The position numbers and the translations under genes were made by a program. Source: Pseudomonas gingeri (GTDB lineage: Bacteria > Pseudomonadota > Gammaproteobacteria > Pseudomonadales > Pseudomonadaceae). Taken from it: a DNA stretch of 64,000 nt. The notes below the pieces were generated by a model. The model was not told the DNA's origin. It did no database searches and was given only the letters and a program-made list of their open reading frames with translations. Shown one piece after another: positions 44,957-53,861 of the stretch (its first letter is position 1; each line of letters begins with the position of its first letter). Where the stretch lies: assembly GCF_013386165.1 (NCBI RefSeq), contig NZ_JACAOS010000016.1, forward strand, positions 646,056 to 710,055. The letters are read 5' to 3'.

Positions 44957-47008
44957 TTACTTGATCCGCTGGCCGGGCTTGGCGCCGGTGTCCGGGCTCA
45001 GCAGGTAGATGTCCTCACCGCCGGGGCCCGCCGCCATCACCATGCCCTCGGAGATGCCGAAGCGCATTTTCCGTGGCTTGAGGTTGGCGATCATCATGGT
45101 CAGGCGACCTTCCAGTTCTGCCGGGTTCGGGTAGGCGCTCTTGATCCCGGAGAACACGTTGCGTTGCTCGTCACCGATATCCAGGGTCAGGCGCAGCAGC
45201 TTGTCCGCGCCCTCGACGGCTTCGGCCTTGAGAATCAAGGCGACGCGCAGGTCGACGGCGGCAAAGGCGTCGAAGTCGATCTCCGCCGACAGCGGGTCCT
45301 TGGTCAGTTCGCCGTTGCCTTGTGGGGCAGCGCTGTCGGTGTCGGTCTGGCTGGCGGCGAGGTCTTCCTTCGATGCGTCGGTCATGGCTTGTACTTTTAC
45401 CGGGTCGATGCGGGTCATCAGCGGCTTGAACTCGTTCAACTGATGGTTGGCGAGCAAGGTGGCGTGATCGTTCCAGGTCAGCGGCGCGACATTGAGGAAC
45501 GCCTCGGCATCGGCGGCCAGCAGCGGCAGCACCGGCTTGAGGAAGATGATCAACTGGCGGAACAGGTTGATGCCCACGGCGCAGACGGCCTGGACTTCAT
45601 CCTGCTTGCCTTCCTGCTTGGCCAGGGACCACGGCGCCTTGTCGGCGATCCAGGCGTTGGCGCGGTCGGCCAGCCCCATGATTTCGCGCATGGCCCGGGC
45701 AAAATCCCGTGCCTCATAGGCCTCGGCGATGCTTGGGGTGGCGGCCAGGAAGGCGTCGGTCAGTTCCGGTGCGGCATTGCCGGCCACCAGCACGCCCGCG
45801 TTGCCCTTGTGGATAAACCCGGCGCAACGGCTGGCGATGTTGACCACCTTGCCCACCAGGTCCGAGTTGACCTTCTGCACGAAGTCTTCCAGGTTCAGGT
45901 CGAGGTCGTCGACGCCTTTGCCCAGCTTGGCCGCGTAGTAGTAACGCAGGTATTCCGGGGACAGGTGGTCCAGGTAGGTGCGAGCCTTGATAAAGGTGCC
46001 ACGGGACTTGGACATTTTCTGGCCGTTGACGGTCAGGTAGCCGTGCACGTTGATCCCGGTTGGCTTGCGGTAGCCCGCGCCTTCGAGCATCGCCGGCCAG
46101 AACAGGGCGTGGAAGTTGACGATGTCCTTGCCGATGAAGTGGTACAGCTCGGCGCTGGAGTCCTTGCCCCAGAACGCGTCGAAGTCCAGATCCGGACGGC
46201 GCGCGCAGAGGTTCTTGAAGCTGGCCATGTAGCCGATCGGCGCGTCCAGCCAGACGTAGAAATACTTGCCCGGCTCATCCGGGATCTCGAAGCCGAAGTA
46301 CGGCGCATCGCGGGAAATGTCCCACTGTTGCAGGCCGGCATCCAGCCATTCGGCGATCTTGTTCGCCACGGCGTCCTGCAGGGTGCCGCTGCGGGTCCAG
46401 GTTTGCAGCATGGCCTGGAAGTCCGGCAGCTTGAAGAAGAAATGCTGGGAATCCTTGAGCACCGGGGTCGCCCCGGAAATCGCCGATTTCGGGTCTTTCA
46501 GGTCGGTCGGTGCGTAGGTGGCGCCGCATTTCTCGCAGTTGTCGCCGTACTGGTCTTCGGTGCCGCATTTCGGGCAGGTGCCCTTGATGAAGCGGTCGGC
46601 CAGGAACATCTGCTTTTCCGGGTCGAAATACTGGGTGATCGAACGCGTGGCGATATGCCCGGCGTCGCGCAGGCGCAGGTAGATCTGATTCGACAGCTCG
46701 CGGTTTTCTTCGGCGTGGGTCGAATGGAAGTTGTCGAACTCCACCAGGAAGTCGGCGAAGTCGCCGCTGTGCTCGACCTGGACGTTGGCGATCAGTTGTT
46801 CCGGGGTGATGCCTTCTTTCTCGGCGCGCAACATGATGGCCGAGCCGTGGGCGTCGTCAGCGCAGACATAGATGCATTGGTTGCCGCGGTGCTTCTGGAA
46901 GCGCACCCACATGTCCGTCTGGACATACTCGACCATGTGGCCAAGGTGAATGGAACCATTGGCATAGGGCAGGGCGCTGGTGACGAGGATCTGGCGTGGC
47001 TCGGACAT
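44957..47008 (-). CDS. metG: Methionyl-tRNA synthetase
   Basis: 683 residues. HIGH motif in YANGSIHLGHMVEY, KMSKS in GQKMSKSRG, and a zinc knuckle of two C-x2-C pairs (CPKCGTEDQYGDNCEKC). A C-terminal tRNA-binding (Trbp111-like) domain at about 580-683 begins FAAVDLRVALILKAE. Full length. Divergent from apbC, as PA3482/PA3481. Confidence 0.97.
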   Translation of the reverse strand: MSEPRQILVTSALPYANGSIHLGHMVEYVQTDMWVRFQKHRGNQCIYVCADDAHGSAIMLRAEKEGITPEQLIANVQVEHSGDFADFLVEFDNFHSTHAEENRELSNQIYLRLRDAGHIATRSITQYFDPEKQMFLADRFIKGTCPKCGTEDQYGDNCEKCGATYAPTDLKDPKSAISGATPVLKDSQHFFFKLPDFQAMLQTWTRSGTLQDAVANKIAEWLDAGLQQWDISRDAPYFGFEIPDEPGKYFYVWLDAPIGYMASFKNLCARRPDLDFDAFWGKDSSAELYHFIGKDIVNFHALFWPAMLEGAGYRKPTGINVHGYLTVNGQKMSKSRGTFIKARTYLDHLSPEYLRYYYAAKLGKGVDDLDLNLEDFVQKVNSDLVGKVVNIASRCAGFIHKGNAGVLVAGNAAPELTDAFLAATPSIAEAYEARDFARAMREIMGLADRANAWIADKAPWSLAKQEGKQDEVQAVCAVGINLFRQLIIFLKPVLPLLAADAEAFLNVAPLTWNDHATLLANHQLNEFKPLMTRIDPVKVQAMTDASKEDLAASQTDTDSAAPQGNGELTKDPLSAEIDFDAFAAVDLRVALILKAEAVEGADKLLRLTLDIGDEQRNVFSGIKSAYPNPAELEGRLTMMIANLKPRKMRFGISEGMVMAAGPGGEDIYLLSPDTGAKPGQRIK

Positions 47009-47078
47009 GGGGCTCGGCTACTTTTGAAGTGAAACGGAGATCGGCCACTATAAAGCCCCAGCGCACATAATTCACCCC

Positions 47079-47102
47079 TTGTGGCAAGCCCGCTCGCCAC
47101 AA
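47079..47102. repeat. REP-like palindrome before apbC
   Basis: TTGTGGCAAGCCCGCTCGCCACAA is an imperfect palindrome. The same core GTGGCAAGCCCGCTCGCCAC recurs after apbC at 48299, so the gene is bracketed by the two copies. Confidence 0.7.
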
Positions 47103-47182
47103 ATGATCAGCCTTCATGCCGTGTCGATTTAGAACAGGTACGATAGCCGTCTGTTTTACTCAGTCTTTTTCGGGAGTTGCCC

Positions 47183-48277
47183 ATGAGCGCAGTCAATCGC
47201 GCAACGGTGGAGGCCGTCCTTCGCCAGTACACCGACCCTTATCTGAACCAGGACCCGGTCAGCGCCGGCTGTGTGCAGGCCATCGATATCCAGGGCGATC
47301 GCGTCACGGTCCGACTGGAACTGGGTTATGCCGCCGGCCTGTTCAAGAGTGGCTGGGCGCAGATGCTGCAGATGGCCGTCGAAGGCCTGGACGGCGTGGC
47401 GTCAGCCAAGGTCGAGATCAATTGCGTGATCGCCGCCCACAAGGCCCAGGCGCAGATTCCGGGTCTGGCCAACGTGAAGAACGTGGTGGCGGTGGCCTCC
47501 GGCAAGGGCGGCGTGGGCAAGTCCACCACCGCGGCCAACCTGGCGTTGGCGCTGGCCCGTGAAGGGGCACGGGTCGGTATTCTCGACGCCGATATCTATG
47601 GCCCGAGCCAGGGCGTGATGTTCGGCATCGCCGAAGGCACGCGACCGAAGATCAAGGATCAGAAATGGTTCGTGCCCATCGAGTCCCATGGTGTGGAAGT
47701 GATGTCCATGGCCTTCCTGACCGACGACAACACGCCGATGGTCTGGCGTGGTCCGATGGTTTCCGGCGCCTTGCTGCAACTGGTGACCCAGACCGACTGG
47801 GGCAACCTGGACTACCTGGTGATCGACATGCCGCCTGGCACTGGCGATATCCAGCTGACCCTGGCGCAGAAAGTGCCGGTGGCCGGCGCGGTCATCGTCA
47901 CCACCCCGCAGGACCTGGCCCTGCTGGATGCCCGCAAGGGCGTGGAAATGTTCCGCAAGGTGAATATTCCGGTGCTGGGCGTCGTGGAAAACATGGCGGT
48001 GCACATCTGCTCCAACTGTGGCCATGCCGAGCATCTGTTCGGTGAGGGCGGCGGTGAGAAGCTGGCGAGCCAGTATGGCGTCGAGCTGCTGGCTTCGTTG
48101 CCGCTGTCGATGGTGATTCGCGAGCAGGCCGACAACGGCAAGCCGACGGTGATCGCCGAGCCGGACAGCCAGATTGCCATGGTCTACCAGGAACTGGCAC
48201 GGCATGTGGGTGCGCGGATTGTGTTGCAGGAAGCGGTCAGCCCGGCGATGCCGAATATCACCATCAGCGACGATTGA
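47183..48277 (+). CDS. apbC: ApbC/Mrp-type iron-sulfur cluster carrier ATPase
   Basis: 364 residues from ATG at 47183 (GGGAG upstream). DUF59/MIP18-like N-terminal domain (about 1-90), then P-loop ASGKGGVGKSTTAAN, Walker-type DADIYGPS and DMPPGTGDI, and the cluster-binding C-x2-C in ICSNCGHAEH. Binds and transfers 4Fe-4S clusters in the cytoplasm. Confidence 0.95.
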   Translation: MSAVNRATVEAVLRQYTDPYLNQDPVSAGCVQAIDIQGDRVTVRLELGYAAGLFKSGWAQMLQMAVEGLDGVASAKVEINCVIAAHKAQAQIPGLANVKNVVAVASGKGGVGKSTTAANLALALAREGARVGILDADIYGPSQGVMFGIAEGTRPKIKDQKWFVPIESHGVEVMSMAFLTDDNTPMVWRGPMVSGALLQLVTQTDWGNLDYLVIDMPPGTGDIQLTLAQKVPVAGAVIVTTPQDLALLDARKGVEMFRKVNIPVLGVVENMAVHICSNCGHAEHLFGEGGGEKLASQYGVELLASLPLSMVIREQADNGKPTVIAEPDSQIAMVYQELARHVGARIVLQEAVSPAMPNITISDD

Positions 48278-48298
48278 TCAAAGCGGCGGGCGCGGGCT

Positions 48299-48323
48299 TG
48301 TGTGGCAAGCCCGCTCGCCACAG
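48299..48323. repeat. REP-like palindrome after apbC
   Basis: Second copy of the GTGGCAAGCCCGCTCGCCAC element found at 47079, 21 bases after the apbC stop. Confidence 0.7.
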
Positions 48324-48371
48324 GGGCTGCAGCCTGTTCATGATCGTTCCCGCGACAAAACACCCGGGCAC

Positions 48372-48405
48372 AAAAAAGCCCCGCTTTTGAGGGCGGGGCT
48401 TTTTG
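48372..48405. terminator. Bidirectional terminator (apbC / cold-shock gene)
   Basis: GCCCCGC and GCGGGGC pair around TTTTGAGG, with A-run before and T-run after. Confidence 0.88.
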
Positions 48406-48421
48406 ACTGGATCAGTACAAG

Positions 48422-48631
48422 TTAGATAACTTGAACTTCTTCAGCTTGCATGCCTTTCTGACCGCGGGTAGCGATGAAAGAAACCTGTTGGCCTTCTTTC
48501 AGGCTTTTGAAGCCGTCGGATTGGATTGCTTTGAAGTGTACGAACAGGTCGTCACCGGATTGTGGAGTGATGAAGCCGAAGCCTTTTTCATCGTTGAACC
48601 ACTTAACGGTACCGGTTTGGCGATTAGACAT
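48422..48631 (-). CDS. CspA-family cold-shock protein
   Basis: 69 residues: a single cold-shock domain with RNP1 KGFGFIT and RNP2 DLFVHF. RNA chaperone. Very close to P. aeruginosa CapB-type proteins; which paralog this is cannot be decided here. Confidence 0.93.
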   Translation of the reverse strand: MSNRQTGTVKWFNDEKGFGFITPQSGDDLFVHFKAIQSDGFKSLKEGQQVSFIATRGQKGMQAEEVQVI

Positions 48632-49005
48632 TTGATGTCTCCTTGGACAAAGTTAACTGCGACTCAGGAAAAGCCCTGGCCGAGACTGAGTGCAAAGAGC
48701 AGGAAAAATTCTTGGAGATGGTTGGATCGAAATTCAACATCGTGTAGAGATTCTCAGTGACACAAGCAGCACAGTGGCGCCACCATACCCCACTTTCCGA
48801 GACGTGCCAATGGTCTTCACAAAGGTTTCGCCTATTTCGTGACTGACGGCGTCCGACAAGGCGCGAAGTCCCGCGTAAATGGCCGGTTTGTCAGGCCGGG
48901 GGACAACGTCATCGCGAGAAACGGCGTCGGCGCTTTAACCCGACGGCGCGCCCCGGTAAGATGCCGGACAGAATTTCTCCACCTCGTTATATCAGGACAC
49001 CCGCC
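48632..49005. promoter_or_regulatory. Divergent promoter region of cold-shock gene and dcd
   Basis: 374 bases without a gene. The side next to the cold-shock gene probably encodes its long 5' leader, as in other csp genes. No specific operator is recognised. The ATG of dcd follows CAGGACACCCGCC. Confidence 0.4.
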
Positions 49006-49572
49006 ATGAGCATCAAATCGGACAAGTGGATTCGCCGCATGGCGCAAGAGCACGGCATGATCGAGCCCTTCGTTGAGCGCCAGGTGCGTGGCGAAGCCGA
49101 CAGCCGGGTGATTTCCTTCGGTGTCTCAAGCTATGGCTACGATGTGCGCTGCGCCGATGAGTTCAAGGTGTTCACCAACATCAACTCGGCGACCGTCGAT
49201 CCGAAAAACTTCGATGCGGGCAGCTTCGTCGATGTGAAAAGCGACGTCTGCATCATTCCACCGAACTCTTTCGCCCTGGCTCGCACCGTCGAGTACTTCC
49301 GTATTCCGCGCAACGTGCTGACCATCTGCCTGGGCAAGAGCACCTATGCCCGTTGCGGGATCATCGTCAACGTCACGCCGCTGGAACCGGAATGGGAAGG
49401 CCACGTGACCCTGGAATTCTCCAACACCACTACGCTGCCGGCGAAGATCTATGCCAACGAAGGCGTGGCGCAGATGTTGTTCCTGGAGTCCGACGAAGAA
49501 TGCGAAGTGTCCTATAAGGACCGCGGCGGCAAGTATCAGGGCCAGCGTGGCGTGACCCTGCCGCGCACCTGA
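49006..49572 (+). CDS. dcd: dCTP deaminase
   Basis: 188 residues. Dcd signatures SFGVSSYGYDVRCADEF, GKSTYARCGIIVNVTPLEPEWEGHV (catalytic Glu in the last part) and a C-terminal GKYQGQRGVTLPRT. Converts dCTP to dUTP for dTMP synthesis. Length matches the family. Confidence 0.97.
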   Translation: MSIKSDKWIRRMAQEHGMIEPFVERQVRGEADSRVISFGVSSYGYDVRCADEFKVFTNINSATVDPKNFDAGSFVDVKSDVCIIPPNSFALARTVEYFRIPRNVLTICLGKSTYARCGIIVNVTPLEPEWEGHVTLEFSNTTTLPAKIYANEGVAQMLFLESDEECEVSYKDRGGKYQGQRGVTLPRT

Positions 49573-49680
49573 CGAAGGGTGCTGCGAAACAGGGAATTCC
49601 TGGGCACAGGGGCACTCTATTGAGTGCACCGTCCCGGTTTGTGCAAGACAAACCGGGCTTCAACGCTCAGGAGTACCCCG

Positions 49681-49905
49681 ATGAAGATCGATCCAAGTAT
49701 CAGTGCCCAACTGGCGAAACTGGAACCTAATCAAGTGGGGCTGTTGGCCTGGTCGTTGCTGGCTCATCCCCAGAGCCTGGCCAGTGGCATTCCGGGCATT
49801 CCGGGGCAGCCTGATCCGGATACTCCGCAACCTTCCGAGCCGTCCCAGCCGAGTGAACCCGGCGAGCCGCTGCTTCCCGATGAAACACCGTCCCCTACGG
49901 CGTGA
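49681..49905 (+). CDS. Small protein with Pro-rich repetitive tail
   Basis: 74 residues from ATG at 49681; CAGGAG lies 10 bases upstream. A helical head (MKIDPSISAQLAKLEPNQVG, LLAWSLLAHPQSL) is followed by a low-complexity tail of GxPGxPGxP and PSEPSQPSEPGEP type. No known family. The tail suggests an extended, perhaps protein-binding segment. Confidence 0.55.
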   Translation: MKIDPSISAQLAKLEPNQVGLLAWSLLAHPQSLASGIPGIPGQPDPDTPQPSEPSQPSEPGEPLLPDETPSPTA

Positions 49906-49910
49906 TACAC

Positions 49911-50028
49911 CCTGTAGGAGCAGCCGGTCGATGCTCTATTGCTCTCGATGGTCGTCAACGATAACGCGGGAATCCTGACACCCTGCGGTGTCTGATCAAC
50001 TATCGCGAGCAAGCTCGCTCCTACAGGG
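49911..50028. repeat. REP doublet between the Pro-rich ORF and pheC
   Basis: CCTGTAGGAGCAGCCGGTCGA on the left faces GCGAGCAAGCTCGCTCCTACAGG on the right in inverted orientation. Confidence 0.7.
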
Positions 50029-50077
50029 GCTAGCGGTTAATCTGGGGTTATGGATTCCAGACCCGAAAGGACCGCTC

Positions 50078-50923
50078 ATGACCGTTGCCATTCCTACGTG
50101 TTTTTCCCGCTTTCTGTTCGCCGGGCTGTTGCTGGCCGGCACCGCCATGGCCGCGCCAGAGCCCCAGGCGGCGAGCTTTGTGTCCGGGCAGGAGGCCGTT
50201 GCCAGCCGGCTCGACCGCATCGTCCAGCAAGGCGTGCTGCGGGTCGGCACCACCGGTGACTACAAACCCTTCAGCTACAAGAATGCGGACGGCTTTATCG
50301 GCCTGGATATCGAGTTGGCCGAAGGGCTGGCGGCTTCCCTGGGGGTCAAGCTGGAACTGGTGCCAACCACCTGGCCGACGCTGATGAGTGATCTGCAGGC
50401 CGACAAGTTCGACCTGGGGCTCAGTGGGATCTCGGTGAACATGGAGCGCCAGAAGCTGGCGTTTTTCTCGCAGCCTTACCAGCGTGACGGCAAGACGCCA
50501 ATCACCCTCTGTTCCAGGCAGCAAGAGTTCCAGACCCTGGCGCAGATCGACCGGCCGAATGTCCGGGCAATCGTCAACCCAGGCGGGACCAACGAGAAAT
50601 TTGCCCGTGCCAATCTCAAGCAGGCACAGATCCTCGTGCATCCGGACAACGTGACGATTTTCCAGCAGATCGTCGACGGCAAGGCCGACCTGATGATGAC
50701 CGATGCGGTGGAGACCCGGGTGCAGCAGAAGCTGCATCCGGAGCTGTGCGCGGTGCACCCGGACCAGCCTTTCGACTTTTCCGAGAAGGCCGTGTTGCTG
50801 CCCCGTGACATCGTGCTCAAGCAGTATGTCGACCAGTGGCTGCATCAGGACATGGAAAGCGGGCGTTTCGCCAAACGCCTGGAGACGTGGCTGGCCTATC
50901 CCTGGCCGGCGGCGCACGGCTGA
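50078..50923 (+). CDS. pheC: Periplasmic cyclohexadienyl dehydratase
   Basis: 281 residues from ATG at 50078 (AAAGGA upstream). Signal peptide to about AMAAPE. The SBP-like fold carries TTGDYKPFSYKNADGF, LSGISVNMERQ and IVNPGGTNEKFARANLK; the last two match P. aeruginosa PheC, which is a periplasmic enzyme rather than a binding protein. It converts prephenate to phenylpyruvate and arogenate to phenylalanine. An amino acid binding protein is the alternative, less likely because no permease is adjacent in the same orientation and the PheC-specific stretches are close. Confidence 0.85.
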   Translation: MTVAIPTCFSRFLFAGLLLAGTAMAAPEPQAASFVSGQEAVASRLDRIVQQGVLRVGTTGDYKPFSYKNADGFIGLDIELAEGLAASLGVKLELVPTTWPTLMSDLQADKFDLGLSGISVNMERQKLAFFSQPYQRDGKTPITLCSRQQEFQTLAQIDRPNVRAIVNPGGTNEKFARANLKQAQILVHPDNVTIFQQIVDGKADLMMTDAVETRVQQKLHPELCAVHPDQPFDFSEKAVLLPRDIVLKQYVDQWLHQDMESGRFAKRLETWLAYPWPAAHG

Positions 50924-50952
50924 GCGTGCTGGTGGGCGTCAGGATGGGCGGC

Positions 50953-51240
50953 GCAAGGCTTGAGGGCCTCATCGCTGGCAAGCCAGCTCCTACAGGGGTT
51001 GTGGCTGTACGAAACTTTGCGGTGGTACGCCAACTTGTGGGAGCCGGCTTGCCGGCGATGGCGTCCGGATGGGCGGGCAAGGCTTGAGGGCCTCATCGCT
51101 GGCAAGCCAGCTCCTACAGCGATCGTGGCTGTACGAAACTTTGCGGTGGTACGCCAACTTGTGGGAGCCGGCTTGCCGGCGATGGCGCCCGGATGGGCGC
51201 CGCAAGGCTCAAGGGCCTCATCGCGAGTAAGCCAGCGCAA
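50953..51240. repeat. Tandem array of about 2.3 REPIN units (124-125 bp each)
   Basis: GCAAGGCTTGAGGGCC recurs at 50953, 51077 and (as GCAAGGCTCAAGGGCC) 51202. Each full unit contains ATCGCTGGCAAGCCAGCTCC, a shared spacer (GGCTGTACGAAACTTTGCGG) and the reverse REP GGAGCCGGCTTGCCGGCGAT. It fills the gap between pheC and aotP. Confidence 0.88.
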
Positions 51241-51248
51241 AGAGCGGG

Positions 51249-52013
51249 TTACTTCAGGTTGCCACTGAGGAACTGACGCAGGCGCTCGCTCTGCGGGTTG
51301 CCCAGCACATCGTCCGGTGCGCCTTGTTCTTCCACCAGGCCCTGGTGCAGGAACAGCACCTGGTTCGAGACCTTGCGGGCAAAGCTCATCTCGTGGGTCA
51401 CCATTATCATGGTCCGGCCTTCCTCGGCCAGCCCCTGGATCACCTTGAGCACCTCACCCACCAGTTCCGGGTCGAGCGCCGAGGTCGGTTCGTCGAACAG
51501 CATCACTTCCGGTTCCATCGCCAGCGCCCGGGCAATCGCCACGCGCTGTTGCTGGCCGCCGGAAAGAAACGCCGGGTATTGCTCGGCGACCCGCGCCGGC
51601 AGGCCGACCTTGTCCAGGTAGCGACGGGCACGGTCCTCGGCGTCCTTCTTGCTCACCCCCAGCACCCGGCGTGGCGCCATGGTGATGTTTTCCAGCACGC
51701 TCATGTGGCTCCACAGGTTGAAGTGCTGGAACACCATGGCCAGGCGGGTGCGCAGGCGTTGCAACTCGGCATCGTCGGCGACGCGCATGCCGTTCTTGTC
51801 GCTGACCATGCGGATCGCCTGGCCGTCGAGGCTCATGGCGCCGTCATTGGGCGTTTCGAGGAAGTTGATGCAGCGCAGGAAGGTACTCTTGCCCGAGCCG
51901 CTGGCGCCGATCAGGCTGATCACGTCACCGGTCTTGGCCTTGAGCGAGACGCCCTTGAGCACCTGGTGTTCGCCATAGCTCTTGTGCAGGCCTTCAATGG
52001 TCAGTTTGTACAT
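51249..52013 (-). CDS. aotP: Basic amino acid ABC transporter, ATP-binding protein (AotP/HisP)
   Basis: 254 residues from ATG at 52013. Walker A GASGSGKST, signature LSGGQQQR, Walker B VMLFDEPTSALDPE. The HisP-type insertion (SDKNGMRVADDAELQRLRTRLAMVF) places it in the arginine/ornithine/histidine group. Last gene of an aotJQMOP order. The P. aeruginosa operon continues into argR; here REP repeats follow instead. Confidence 0.87.
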   Translation of the reverse strand: MYKLTIEGLHKSYGEHQVLKGVSLKAKTGDVISLIGASGSGKSTFLRCINFLETPNDGAMSLDGQAIRMVSDKNGMRVADDAELQRLRTRLAMVFQHFNLWSHMSVLENITMAPRRVLGVSKKDAEDRARRYLDKVGLPARVAEQYPAFLSGGQQQRVAIARALAMEPEVMLFDEPTSALDPELVGEVLKVIQGLAEEGRTMIMVTHEMSFARKVSNQVLFLHQGLVEEQGAPDDVLGNPQSERLRQFLSGNLK

Positions 52014-52020
52014 GGGCACC

Positions 52021-53139
52021 TCAAGGAGAAAGTAGATAGCCGCTGCGATAGGCTTCGCGGCCGGCGACATGGGCAATCACCATGCCGGCGGTGGCCATGC
52101 GGCGCAGCGAACGGGCGTAGAGCAGGCCCGCGCTGCTGCAATGAACAGGGGTAACGCGGTCGTTCAGCGGGTCGATGATCTCGGCGATCAGTTGCCCGGC
52201 TTCCAGGTATTGCCCGGGCTCGGCGCAGAACACCAGCAGGCCGCCCAACGGTGTGCTCACCGGCTCGACAGCGGCCAGCGGCGTTGCCGGGTACGGCAGC
52301 TCCGGCAGGGGCGCGGGCGCGCCGGCGATGGCGCCGAAGTGCGTCAGGTAGTCGAGGATCGCCTGGCAGTCGAGACGCGCCTGGGGGTGACTCACGTCGC
52401 CCTGGCCGCGCAGTTCCACCGTCACCGAGAAGCTGCCCTGGGGAATCGCGAAACGTGCGCCGAAGCGCTCGCGCAGGTCCCACCAGAGCAGGGTGAAACA
52501 TTCGTCGAACGACTGGCCGCCGGAGTCGGTGGCCAACAGGCTGGCTTGCGAGCCGATGTAGCGGGCCAGCGGTTCGACCTGCGGCCAGGCTTCGGGCGTG
52601 GTGTACAGATGGGCCACGGCTTCGAAGTCGCAATGCAGGTCCAGGACCATGTCCGCATCGCAGGCCAGCCGTTGCAGGGCCAGGCGCTGGGATTGCAACT
52701 GGGTCGCCGGCACTTCCGCCGCCAGGGCGGCCTTGAGGTGGCTGCGGATCAGTTGCAGGTTGTGCGCCGGATCGTCGGTGAGCAGTTCTTCGATCCGATT
52801 GCCGATTTCATCGCTGAGATCGACAAACCAGCGATTGAAGTTCTGCCCGCTTTCCAGCTCGTAGCGCCCCAGCGGTACATCCATCAGCACCTGTTCCAGG
52901 CCAATCGGGTTGGCCACCGGCACCAGGACGATTTCGCTGCGCAGCGCACCGGCCTGTTCCAGCTCGGCCAGGCGTTGCTTGAGGTGCCAGGCCACCAGCA
53001 TGCCGGGCAGTTCGTCGGCGTGCAGGGACGACTGGATGTAGACCTTGCCCGCGGCCTGCTCCGGCCCGAAATGAAAACTGTGGATCTGCCGGGCGGTGCC
53101 CGGCAGGGGAGCCAGCAGCTCGTGAGTCAGATGACGCAT
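52021..53139 (-). CDS. aotO: AstE/aspartoacylase-family hydrolase (AotO-like)
   Basis: 372 residues. Zinc-site candidates are H-x2-E in SSLHADELPG (about 40-43) and His in LDLHCDFE (about 167); FNRWFVD and the C-terminal beta-rich domain fit the succinylglutamate desuccinylase/aspartoacylase family. These are M14-like deacylases or peptidases for N-acyl amino acids. Position between permease and ATPase genes is that of aotO in P. aeruginosa. It may process imported arginine or ornithine derivatives (inference). Confidence 0.75.
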   Translation of the reverse strand: MRHLTHELLAPLPGTARQIHSFHFGPEQAAGKVYIQSSLHADELPGMLVAWHLKQRLAELEQAGALRSEIVLVPVANPIGLEQVLMDVPLGRYELESGQNFNRWFVDLSDEIGNRIEELLTDDPAHNLQLIRSHLKAALAAEVPATQLQSQRLALQRLACDADMVLDLHCDFEAVAHLYTTPEAWPQVEPLARYIGSQASLLATDSGGQSFDECFTLLWWDLRERFGARFAIPQGSFSVTVELRGQGDVSHPQARLDCQAILDYLTHFGAIAGAPAPLPELPYPATPLAAVEPVSTPLGGLLVFCAEPGQYLEAGQLIAEIIDPLNDRVTPVHCSSAGLLYARSLRRMATAGMVIAHVAGREAYRSGYLLSP

Positions 53140-53150
53140 GCTCTGGAGTC

Positions 53151-53861
53151 CTAGTGTGCCGGGCCGAGAAAGGCCAGCCAGCGGCGCTCGGCCAGACGGA
53201 ACAGACCGACCAGGGTAAAGGTGATCGTCAGGTAGATCAGCGCGGCGATACCGAACGACTGGAAGGTCATGTAGGTCGCCGAGTTGGCGTCCCGGGCGAT
53301 TTTCAGGATGTCCGGGATGGTCGCGGTGAACGCCACGGTGGTGGAGTGCAGCATCAGGATCACTTCGTTGCTGTAGTAGGGCAACGAACGGCGCAGGGCC
53401 GAAGGCATGATCACATAGGCGTAGAGCTTCCAGCCGCTGAGGCCATAGGCCTTGGCCGCTTCGACTTCACCGTGGTTCATGCTGCGGATCGCCCCGGCAA
53501 AGATCTCCGTGGTGTAGGCGCAGGTGTTCAGGGCGAAGGCCAGGATGGTGCAGTTCATCGCATCGCGGAAAAACGAGTTCAACAGCGGCTGCTCACGTAC
53601 CGCTTCCAGGCTGTAGATCCCGGTGTAGCAGATCAGCAGTTGGATATACAGCGGCGTACCGCGGAACAGGTAGGTGTAGAACTCCACCGGCCAGCGGATG
53701 CGGCGCTTGGGCGAAACCCGGGCGATGGACAGCGGGATCGACACCAGGAAACCGATGAAGATCGAGGCGCTGAGCAGCCACAGGGTCATGGCCAGGCCGG
53801 TGATGTGCTGGCCGTCGCTGTAGAGGAATGGTCGCCAGTATTGCTGCAGGAGTTCGATCAT
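53151..53861 (-). CDS. aotM: Basic amino acid ABC transporter, permease (AotM/HisM)
   Basis: 236 residues, about five helices. N-terminal periplasmic start LLQQYWRPFLYSDGQHITGL, then EAA loop CAYTTEIFAGAIRSMNHGEVEAAKAYG. HisM-like. Overlaps aotQ end by four bases. Confidence 0.87.
   Translation of the reverse strand: MIELLQQYWRPFLYSDGQHITGLAMTLWLLSASIFIGFLVSIPLSIARVSPKRRIRWPVEFYTYLFRGTPLYIQLLICYTGIYSLEAVREQPLLNSFFRDAMNCTILAFALNTCAYTTEIFAGAIRSMNHGEVEAAKAYGLSGWKLYAYVIMPSALRRSLPYYSNEVILMLHSTTVAFTATIPDILKIARDANSATYMTFQSFGIAALIYLTITFTLVGLFRLAERRWLAFLGPAH

Noticed and set aside
44864..47032. Long plus-strand frame (over 700 codons) opposite metG
   Set aside because: It lacks protein-like composition (excess Gly, Val, Gln, His) and mirrors metG codon bias.
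50953..51240. Possible CRISPR array
   Set aside because: Units are 124-125 bp with REP palindromes and near-identical spacers, which is a tandem REPIN, not a CRISPR.
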